From assembly GCA_907163375.1 (NCBI GenBank), contig CAJQUW010003611.1:62001-126000 (forward strand): 64,000 nt of DNA, in the 5' to 3' direction. Source of the stretch: Prostheceraeus crozeri (Eukaryota; Platyhelminthes; Polycladida; Euryleptidae). Below the pieces are notes generated by a model. That model saw only the letters and a program-made list of their open reading frames with translations, was not told the origin of the DNA and did not search any database. A program made the translations under genes and the position numbers. Positions 26,901-38,900 of the stretch are shown here, piece after piece. The stretch's first letter is position 1. Each line of letters starts with the position of its first letter.

Positions 26901-29900
26901 TTAATTCAATCATCGGCATGATTTTATGAATAGGAGAGAAAAAATCTATTCTTCCTTTCACTGTTCGTCTTCTTCCGTTAGGCCCTTCGCCGACTCTTAT
27001 CAAACGGAAACGTCGGAATACCTTGATGCATGAATACCGCAGTCAATAAAGTTATGATTCCATGATTCACTAAAATTTGTGTTTCATTTCTTGAATCTGA
27101 ATAGTAATGTGGACCCATTTCTATATTTTAAAGCATATGATGATCCTTGTCTTTGATTATGATGCTTTGCTCTATCAATGCCGGCTATTTAAAGTGACAT
27201 GATCAAGCTCAAGAAAATACTCCTGTTAATATGCCTGTAAGGGACGTCCATCGAAGCTAATTCATAGAACATTGCCTCTCCAAAGTTGTCATGACACGGA
27301 GGATTTGGAAAATATTATTCTTTCTTTTGTATCGTCATCATGATCAGTCAATTCCATTGTAGTTTCTTCAAAGCTGCATAAATTTGCATGTCTCACATGT
27401 GGCACTGGGTCACAACTAAAGTTCATTCAATAAAATCGAAACTGCAAACACATTGGCCTGGGGATTTAATAAATGCTGAGTTGTTGTTCTACCTAATATA
27501 CTTACTCTATGAATTGTGCTCAAATGATTGCTCGCTTAAGAAAGACGGGCCGCGGTCCTTAAAATAGAAAGTTGCAGCCCGTGTCCATTTCCCATTTTGA
27601 ATATGCGGCATTGGCCACATGTTCTATTACTAAATGTCCAATTTTGTATTGCAACAGAATCAATCAATTGCGTTGATGTTCATTCACATTTGCAACTTTG
27701 CATTCTTCGTTGCTTCATTACTGCAATGAATATATTTTTCCGAAGGATTGAATGGACAAAATGAGAACTGATGCTAAATTTGGTTTTATCTACGACTATT
27801 CCCACAACTTATTCCGTCTGTTTTACGATCTAGCACTAGGCCAATTATCTCAAACTAGATGATGTCGCTAATCTGCTGTTGTTGTCACGATGTATTTATT
27901 TGGATGGATGATGCGTTGTAGTCCAGTGTGTGATGAGATGAAACCACCAATCTATCAGGCAGGACAATTTCCGTTCCATCTGTATCAAAATCGGACTAAA
28001 TACTCTAATGCTTTCGAGTTGGAACCATTTTAGTTTGATCGGAGCGGAAGTCAGAGATGCTTACTTTGCTCGTCAATTCACAAATGGAGCTTTGGAATGA
28101 TTCAACGATCAAAATGTTGAAAGAATTCGATTTGAATCAAACTTACCATTGCCAACACAACCGCCACAGGTTTGATAGTGATTGAAAATGAAGCAGCAGC
28201 TTTCTGATAAATTTCCGAGAGCTGCAATGGAATGAGATGAAAATAAAAGTAGAAAGTTCAATGAAATATGACAAAGTAATCAAGTTCGGTTAATTCGATA
28301 TTCAGGGTTATTAAAAACCAACGCTACAAATTAGAGTTGAAAATTCTGTCTATGATAATCACAATAGAGAGAGAGATATGTTTATATTCTTAAATAAATG
28401 AAAATCATACATCCACTCAAGTACAAAGTTATCAATCAATAAAAGGTAATGTCATTTCAATATCATGAGGAAGATTAGCTTCCTTTCACTCACAAGAAAA
28501 AAACACATGCAACTAGATCCTACACAAATTCTGATTATAGATAGCGCAAGCCCACAAGAAAAACGTGTTCCTGCGTCTCCACGTCTTGATGACCGGAAGA
28601 CAAAAGACGCTGGGGTGCACAATAGTTCAGCGGATGATGGGCATCCTCGTATTTCAGCAAGAACTTGACAGACTGTTTTTCACGACGCGGTTCAACGGCG
28701 GGTATGCGATCACAATCACATTCATGGCTACAGATTGTAAGATGAGCCCGTTTTTTAATTCCATCATATTTTTGCACACTTTGTAAGACAGTTTACAAAA
28801 GAGTGGTGCAACATACAACAGTATTGACTGGAAATGCGAAACACAAACTTCAGTCAGCTGATAAACTGTTAAGGCATCTTTCAACCGACGTAATGTATAA
28901 CATATAGTCTCATCGAAGATGAAAGACAAACGTTGTTGAAGTGTAAATCCCAAGAAAGGGAGTCACACCGAGAAAAGTCATACTGTCAACACAGTTTATT
29001 CCGCTGTACATCTTCGGACATGAATTTACTGAGCGTCGTATAATTATTTGCTTTGACTTGTTACAATTGACATTTAAATTCAAATTTCGTAGCTGAACTA
29101 AAATCTCATCTAGTTTTCTCGGATCACAAGCGTCGTTCGTCATGCATTCGATGAGAGTCATGTCATCAGGAAAACTTAACAAGCTTCGCGTGAGGCGATT
29201 CAATATGCATGAATCCCAAGAACTCTGCACACAAGAATGGCCCGAGCAATGAACCCTGAGGGACTCCAGATTTAACTTCCATAATTTTTCCAAGGCATCC
29301 ATTAAATCTAACACGCTGTTGTCTGTTATGTAAATAAGAATAGATAAGAATAATAAGAATAAATAAGAATTGCAGTAGACCTTGGTGGATTCTTTCACTT
29401 GAAAAATGATTTATCATTCTATCATGCTGTATTTTGTCGAATGCCTTGATCAGATCGATACATGTCACTCTAATTGCCTCCGTATGTGTCATCCATGATC
29501 GCGGTGATTTCGTTGTGGAAACCATGGGTCGATAGGCAAAAGTGACAAAAATCATCGCAATATTGCACTATCTACTTGTTGAATCATACGGGCAAAGTTA
29601 GGGTTTTAAAATGGATGTATTTAATCTTTACAGAAATTTCTTGTAATTCTGACATTTTCCCATCGTTTGCTTTCAATTGAACAACTTATCAAATCTGTCT
29701 ACAATCCTAGACGCTGTTTTGATACGTGAAAAATCATCTGCAATGTCGCTAGCACACTTCTCCAGAGCTAGCTACGTTGTATGTTAATATCATACTACTT
29801 AGGTAGACAGCTTCTCAATTTCGCAAAAGTTTTCTAAATCTTCACCTTTATTTCTCCATTTAAGTCATGGACAGGACAGTAGAATTGCAGGTTCATCTGT

Positions 29901-32900
29901 CTTAATCTGCTCCGCCTTTGAATATAAAATCAAGATGTCCATCAAAATTTGAAAATAAAAACAATGCAAAGTCCAGGTGAGGCCTTTCGACCGGTTTTTT
30001 TCTGCCAGAGTTGTTAGAAGCATTTTTCTGTTTTTCCAGCCGCTGAGCCGAAAGTAGTTTCTCTGTGCTTAAAGATCCTGTGGCACCTTTGAAAGATCGC
30101 CTTCCTGTTTCTGCACAATCAAACGTAATCTATTCTTTTGTGTGTCTTTGCAAATGCAAATACATGGGCAGAACAAGTCGGCATCTTCAAGAAAGGGTGA
30201 ACGAGCACTTGCCAAAATGGCTACGTTTAGGTAAGACTCGACCACGTACCAAGCATCCTCCGTCCAACTCTATCATACGTCATGTATTTGACCAAAAGTG
30301 TCAACCATCAGAAACGGCTTTTAATGTCTTATGTCATGTGGGACGCAGCAATCTGTTGCGTCTGCGTATTGTCGAGGTACTGTATATCAAACGCCTCCGG
30401 CCAAATTTGTGCGTTCAAAAAGAAGACGCTTTGTCTTTAACTTTACCATGGTAATTTACTTCAACTGATTTTGTTTTAAATGATTTCTTTTCTTTGTTTA
30501 AGCATGTCAGTGATTTATCATTTCGATCGTGTACAACAATTCAAATGCTTGTGTATCTGTTTCACACCGGTGTAATGCCTGAAAGAAAACCGGTCGAAAG
30601 GCCTCGCATGCACTTTGCGTTGTTTTTTATTTTCAAATTATGCAAAGGGTCAAACTTCTTTCATGTCTATCAAAAGTCTATTTACTGGGATCACAATTAC
30701 AGTCTAGTTTAAAAAAATGTCGCATTTAGAATATGTTCAGCATGTTCAGAATATGTTTCAACAACACCGACCGCACGCTGTTTTCTGCCATCAAGCTACA
30801 TGTATGTTTTTTGTGAATATTATGTGAGCACACATGCTCCTATTTTCCAATTTTCTTGGAAATAAACATTTTTGACTTTTGACTTGACATTTAAAATCAT
30901 GTCCAAAATCCACTTTTTCAGCTGACACGCTTAAAGCCACTCTTTAAAATGCATCTTACAGTCATGTTTACAACAGTTATAGAAATCATTTTCTAAAGCG
31001 TGATTTTGACACCACATTTGAAGGCAATCTACAAAGCAGGACTGAGATAGGCGTTGATAGGTATATTTTCAAGCAGTGATTTTCCGGTGAAAAGTTTAAT
31101 GATGATTTTAGATGCTACTGAATACTTAATGAAATTTCTTATTTAAATTTTGCTTTGAGGCTTCCTCTTGGATAGCTTTATCAAACAATTTCATGCCATT
31201 TTCCACTAGAACCATTTTGATTTGACACCGCTTCAAACTGTCACTTATTTGAGGATTGTAAGAAAGGGAGCTCGTACATAGTGAACCGAAGACTCAGCTC
31301 CTGGTTCACTCTAGTAAAAATTGATGCTGCTGTATTTGATCTTCAGCAAAATTTATGTCTGAATTCACATTTATTTGCAGTTATGTGCTGTATTAGTCCT
31401 GCAGTGGTAATCATTGAAACAAAAAATCAAAAAAGACATCTCCCTCTAGTAGGCCGAACGTTTAAATAGAATAGTGAAAATATAATGTATGTGCAGGCCA
31501 ACGTTTCGACAGTCTCTGTCAGCGTCAAAGTGTAGTAAGAGTACTTGTATCTGTACTTTTGCTTTTTTGCCTGAATGATAAGGAACCTCCTGTGTTAAGT
31601 CATCAACTACTGAATTCGTAAATTCTAATTCTCCCTGTTTCATCAGTCAATGTCAAAAAAGCTATTGAGATGCTGTTTCAATACCTTCGATATGAATAAT
31701 GTCATCACTCATCAACATGATCGTCTCAATAATTAAAAATACCTGTTTGTCGAATACCTTTATTTGCTATTAATTACTACAGGGTACAGCATAAAAACGT
31801 AACTAAATTTTAAATCAGAATAACTTTCTAATTCTTCAACAGAAATTAACAAATAAGGTGTCATTTTGAAGCCGATGCACATTTTTATTGCTATAATTAA
31901 CATTGCAGTGATTGCATTTGAGGATGAGAGTATGATGTTCATGCAAAGCAAAAGAACTCGAAAATCAAGAAACTACAGGGTGCCCAGTTAAAATCGACAT
32001 TTTGATAAATCATTTTCAAAACGAATGAAACAATAAGTATAGGCTTTATTAAACAAATGAAGACATAGAAATCAAAGAAAATGTTCAAAGTGACCACCTC
32101 TATTGTGAATACAGGCTCTGAGACGGGATGTCTACGATGCAGTTGCTCTTTGAATAATGTCCATAGGTATATTGTTCCATATTTCCGTAACGGTCGCTTT
32201 CAGCTGCTCCATGTTATCAATTTCTCTTCGCTTGGCAGCCAACCCAGCTAGGAGAATACCCCGTACAGAATAGTCCATCACGTTTAAATCTGGACTTTTT
32301 GATGGCCATTGATCAGGAGCAATAAAGTCAGGTGTATTTTCTCTGATCCACTGAATCGACGTTCTTGCAGTATGAGCTTTGCTCCATCTTGCTGCCATAC
32401 CCAAGGCCTCCCATTCATTGTCCTGTTGATGTCATCAAACAAGAGAGGACACATTTCTTGGGTATAAACAAATTGGTTCACTGTTTTCTTCTTTCTTCGT
32501 GAAGCAGGGATGTTGTCTTGATTTTCAGCAACTTCTTCAATGAATCGCAATTCCGATTTGCCATACCAAGAAACAGCTGCATAACAAAGCAAAGATGGAT
32601 GTTGCTTGTCATGTTGAATAAGGAGATCTTCAGCAGGAATGTTCGTCTTGAGCGTGACTTCTCGATATATTCTTTCATTCTGACGATTCAATGAAGTGTG
32701 TAGACTGAAATGCGCTTCATCGGAAAACCAAATATTCTTGCATTCATTGCTTTCATCAAAGCGATCGAGAAATGCTTCGGCCTTTTCCACACGAGCTTCA
32801 CAATGAAATTCAGTTAGTTTGTGGCATTGGATTCGGCGATAGCATTTGAGACCACTGTTTGCTATTATCGTGCTCACTGTTCCCTTCGAAATATTCAGCT

Positions 32901-35900
32901 CAGATGCAATCTCTCTTTGTGAGAAATGTCTTCGACTTTTGTCTGGAGTAGTAACAGCCAAATCCGCCACTGCATCTCTCATTGGTGATGTGGATACTCG
33001 GATGGTTGCTCCGGAACCTGTTCTTCGCCTCCTTGCAACCGGTGAACCGTCACTTCTCAAATTCCGATATACACGGTCCAATTGACTTTTACTGATATTA
33101 CCAAAGAAACCAGGCAATATCTAACAACATTTTTCTAAGTCCCATGTTGGCTGCTCTCGTTTGAACATGACGATAACTTCTCGCTGAAAGTCCGTTAGAT
33201 GAGACATTCTGTTTGTGCAAGTATAGATGAAAGACAGTGACATGCTTTATTCATTGACTGAGTAAGCTTCACACAATACATTGAACAATCAAGAGTTACC
33301 TATTACGCAACAGATACACGTTATTTCACTTCCTGCGAAGGACATTAGCAATCATGTTAAAAAGAGTCGATTTTAACTGGGCACCCTGTATATGAAAAGA
33401 TCAACAGCTGCTGAATGAAATAGCAAGTCTACTTCCAATTTTGTCACTGCGTACAACTCAGTAGAGAGAAAAAGTTAATTAAACAATGCGTCATACATCA
33501 CAGCATCCGCACTGTAGCCCTTATACAATTGCTAAAGAGATAAAGAGATTTCGCGATGACGAGCTCAATGATCGATCATGAACTCATTGAATGTAGTTTA
33601 ATGGTCAAAAGTAAGTGAGATGACATTTCTAAATGAAAATGCTTGGGGTTTAACTTGAAAGAGACGTGGAGTCTTTGGAAGAAATAAAGGAAAATGCGAC
33701 ATTTTTTGCGTTCGGTTGCAATGCGTTTCTGCTGTTGATTGATCCAGTCATCACCCAATTGATGTTGTGTGATCATCCGCAACAGAAGGATTTCGCCATG
33801 ATGACTATTTTACGTAAAGAATTGGAATTGGGCTTGCTTATCCATTCAGTTGTTGATATTTTTATCTAGTTCCTTGACTTTCGAGTTCTTCTGATTTGCG
33901 TGAACATTATACTGTAATCCTCAAATGCAATCATTGCAATGCTGATTATGGCAATGAAGATGTGCATTGTCTTCAAAATGAGACGCTTTTTGTGAATTTT
34001 TGTTAAAGAATTAGAAAGTTATGCTGATTTAAAATTCACGTTGCTTATGCCGCACCTTGTACGAATAAGTATTATCGACAAAATATGTGAGCTTCCAGTA
34101 CATTCGATGTCTATGGCATAACAAATGACTATGGTATGATTCATGCATCTGCTGCACTCACACTGAAATTCGAGATGCTTGGTTGAAAGTTTTCACACAA
34201 AATGCTTCCAAATAGTGCGTTCAGACTCTTTAAAAAAAGTACTGTTCAAAATGCATGTAGGTCACAAATTGGACCTTCCAGTAGGCCAAATCCAACCTTT
34301 TTATAACAGGGAAAATCCAATATTCTCTCATTCGATTTATTGACCGGTCTTTAAAAAAATGTTGATCTAAAAACAGCCGGCGCTTCGTGCCACAGACACT
34401 TCTGAAGGGCCGCTAGAGGATCTAAGCCCTTCAGAAGTGTCTGCGGCACGAAGCGCCGGCTGTTTTTAAATCAACATTTTATTAAAGACCGGTTCAATGA
34501 ATCGAAGGAGAGAATATTGGATTTTCCCTGTCATGACGAAAAACCTCCTGTACATGACCATCAACTGGGCCAACCTTTTTGACTGTGAAAGCTTAAAATT
34601 TTAAAAATGCACTTAAGCAAAATCGTTGGTCTGCCTGTCCACAGAAGAAATGGGACAGGGGAACCGAATTGTTCCCACACTCATGCATAGGGTTAAGAAT
34701 ATCAAAAGCCTTTTGCAGGTTCAAACACGCAATGCGAGCTCCGGAATAGTTGCTTCGGACACAACGAATCCTGAATATCCTTAAGTGCTGTTGATAGTCC
34801 GGCAGCCAGAATGAGTTTCTGCAGGAAGCGTGGCCGAAAATGAGACTTTCACGGAAGCATGTGCACTTTTTGCCTAATATGAATCGGCGCGGCTGCTGAG
34901 TTGTACCTGGTTCCTTCTCGTGTCAGACAGGATCAAAGAGAAACTCATTTTAATCCAATGGGGCAGCAGATTGCAGTTTTTGGTTAAAATGAAGTTTTCT
35001 ATGTTTTCTCTTATTAAGTGAAAGTATACTGAGCCATAATAATATGTAAAAGCACTAGAAGCACTAGAGCCATAATTTTTGACATTGAATGTCTTCAGGT
35101 CATTTCCTATCATGTTTATGCACCCCTGTCTATAAATCTAGACATATTCAGATTTGGGAAGCCTCCTACTGTCGACAAACACAAGCATTTTGATTATTTT
35201 AATCCACATTTAGCCACATTCAAAATGATCTGAAAACATTCCACGTCTCTAGGCTTAGTACTTTTCACTTAGTCAGCGAAAACATAGAACATTTCATCCT
35301 AATAAAAAACGTTATTACCCCCAATTGGATTTACGAGTACATGAGCTTTTCTTTGATCATGCCTGACAAGAAGAGGAACCAAGTAGAACTTCGCAGACGT
35401 GTACATAATAGCAATCGGGTGCACATCATTCTATGAAAATCTCACTTTTGACCTCGTTCCCTGCCGAAACTCTTTCTGGCTGCAAGACTATAAGGCGCTT
35501 ATGGTCAAAGCGAACGAATGCGTCCTCATAGTTTGTCTTCCTAGGGAAATCATAACAGATGTGTTGAATCTTATGATGTGATTATTTCATCAGTAGTTGT
35601 TAGAGAAATGATGTTATCAAAGTCTCTGACAAAAATACTGTTTATTGCCGCGTTAACATTGAACATAGATGACAATAAATCAATATCCCCATTTTCAACA
35701 GCATTGAAAGATAGCTAGCAATAACCGCTCAATTATAAAATTCAAGAAAATCCTATCTGATATCTAGAATTGATTATTACCATTTTGAAATGAAATTAAA
35801 CCGTAATAATGTAAGCAATATGAGGCATTACAAAAGAACTTGAACATTTCTTTTTTATTAAGATGAAATTGAGAATGGGATGACCAAGAAATCACTTGAA

Positions 35901-38900
35901 AATCGTTTACTATGGTAATCACTTGCTGCAGAGACTCTGCTGGAAGATAAAATGAAAGTCTGGTTAGCATGGAAATGACAATGTTGTTCAGTGGAATAGC
36001 TTGTAATGAGAGCTTTTATCCACAAAGGAATTTCAGTTACTAATTCAATTGATGACTGGATGCAGTCTATTCTGGAATAAACTGACAATAATGAAGACAC
36101 AATTTCGGCTGAGAATAATCGGCTAAAACAAATTTTGCTGAAGGCATTATTTTGTCATAATTGCTTGATATCCGTGGCCTAATCTCTAAGTGTTTGTTTG
36201 TCCCTGTTATCTATGGATTGCGTGGTCGATCCCGACTAGGGTTTCCATATTTCCCGAAAATCCATTTCCCGGGAAACGGGAAATCCCGGGAAATATTGCA
36301 ATAATGTTGCATTAACCGTCCAACAGTGTCCGAAGCATGGAAAATGGACGTAAACCGAAAAATTAAGTTACCAACATATGACAGGGATTATATACATGGT
36401 TTTCGGCTATACATTGTACTAATGTATGTGGTATATTAAGCACACCACTGAGGCACATCTGAACTTGCACTTACAGTGATATGACCTGATATCTGATTTC
36501 TCAACTTCAAATACATGTACCAAGTTTCAGTGCATGATAACTGTCACTCAATTGTTGAATTACCATACAACAAATCATTATACAGTCTGGTATGAGTCTG
36601 GTTAGGTCTATAGACTACTATATACAACACACTGATCATGCCCCTGCAACATTAAACGTTTTACAGTACAATGAAGTACATGTTTTAGAATATAAAAGTG
36701 AAGCTTTTGAAAAACGACATGTACGTGTGTTTTCCTAACAACATAAAAAGTCGTAGAAGTGACAATCAAGGTGTTCAATGCTCAAAATGCTCTAAAAAGT
36801 TCAGCTCTAAAAAAGTTTTATTTTTTTGTTAATGGTTGTTCAAAATAATTAACGATGAGAGCAATCAGTCTCCCATACGATTTCCTATTTTTAACGCAAA
36901 ATTTCCAGAAACCGAAAATGCTCTTTCTGAAGACACAGACGTGGGTTTGATGGAAAGGATTGATTGATAGATATTTTCAAGTTGCAATTTTTGTGTAAAT
37001 GACGGCGCAAGCCGCTGGTAGAACCACCCTGATATTTGATCATTGCTGAACATTTTTTGCACTTAGCAGTTCCATTTCCACTTTTATCAAAATATTGCCA
37101 CGCTGGAGATTTTGAAGCCACGTACGTATAATCTACGTACGCTCGGTAAGATAATGAAAAACAGAACTTCCAAGTAAGTAATCGGATATTTTCCCTGCAA
37201 CGCTTTCGAGCTCAACGAATCAAAATTAATCTGCACTAATCGATGTTTGTTTCATCCTGTCACACACTGCATACACACTATGAACAGTTGTGAATAGTGC
37301 TGCGATTTAGCTTCATTGGCTTCCCTGCCTCATCGCTGGCTTCGCTGATGTATCGATAACTCTGCGTCATAGAAATAGAACATAGAATACTTCTATGCTC
37401 TGCGTACACTAGGCTATTCAATCTACTGATGACGTTAGCGGAGCTCATGCATTGAGTCAGACCCCACAATCGTACGCTAAAAATGTTGATAGCATAGTTT
37501 TTCAATGAATAACAATTTCCCGGGATCACGCGCAAATTTCCCGGGAAACGGGAATCCCGAATTTGTGCTATTTCCCGGGAAATTCCCGGGATTGAGATTC
37601 CCGGGAGGAAACCCTAATCCCGACAGCTGTAATTGGAAGTTGACAATTAAAACATGCGTATTGAAAGCACCAAAAGGTCCAGTGAAATCTAACCATGCTA
37701 GTACTGTCCAGGTGTTTTTCAACAAGTATCGGGTGCGGGTGCGGTCCGGTTGTATTTCGAATAGGATGCCCGGGTATGGGTACGCACCGGTTGTATTTCG
37801 AATAGGAGACCCTGGATCGCTTCCGGTTGTCATTTCAATCGACTACCAGTCCATGTGTCCGGCCACAGCGAAATTTGCAGCGAAACAGACACATCCTAGG
37901 ATCTAAGTCGCACCCTTTGCAATTAAAATGTTATGGTGCTGGTCATAAATTGATTGAATACAACAACAAATGCATTGATTGAAGAGGATATTGGGTGGAA
38001 ACTTGTCACTCCTCTTCCGCAGTAACTCCGGATAAGTAGGAGAAAAGTTCCGCACCCGAATTAGCCCCGCTACTCAAAGTCCCGAGTGACCGTACTATAC
38101 TCACGGTGGTGGTTCACTTCATCGACAAGGTCTTTTCATCGACAGGGTCTTTTCGCCGACAGGTCTTTTCATCGACAGGTTTTTTCGTCGAAAGGTCTTT
38201 TCATCGACAGGGTCTTTTCATCGACAGGTCATTTCATCGATAGGATCTTTTCATCGAAAGGTCATTTCGTCGACAGGGTCTTTTCGTCGAAAGGTCTTTT
38301 CATCGACAGGGTCTCTTCATCGACAGGGTCTTTTCATCGACAGGGTCTTTTCATCGACAGGTCTTTTCATCGACAGGTTTTTTCGTCGAAAGGTCTTTTC
38401 ATCGACAGGGTCTTTTCATCGACAGGTCTTTTCATCGACAGGTCTTTTCATCGACAGGTCTTTTCATCGAAAGGTCATTTCGTCGACAGGTCTTTTCATC
38501 GACAGGTCTATTTATCGACAGGTCATTTCATCGACAGGTCATTTCATCGACAGGTCATTTCATCGACAGGGTCTTTTCATCGACAGGTCTTTTCATCGAC
38601 AGGTATTTTCATCAACAGGTCATTTCATCGACAGGGTCTTTTCATCGACAGGTCTTTTCATCGACAGGGTCTTTTCATCGACAGGTCATTTCATCGGCAG
38701 GTCATTTCATCGACAGGGTCTTTTCGTCGACAGATCTTTTCATCGATAGGGTCTTTTCATCGAAAGGTCTTTTCATCAACAGGCCATTTCATCGACAGGT
38801 CATTTCATCGACAGGTCATTTCATCAGCAGGCCATTTCATCGACAGGTCATTTCATCGACAGGGTCTTTTCGTCGAAAGGTCTTTTCATCGACAGGTCTT

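Noticed and set aside
30570-30620. Hammerhead ribozyme in the Penelope-type repeat (CTGAAAGA ... CGAAAG)
   Set aside because: Resembles the core words, but the CUGANGA spacing and the pairing stems do not fit as I read them.
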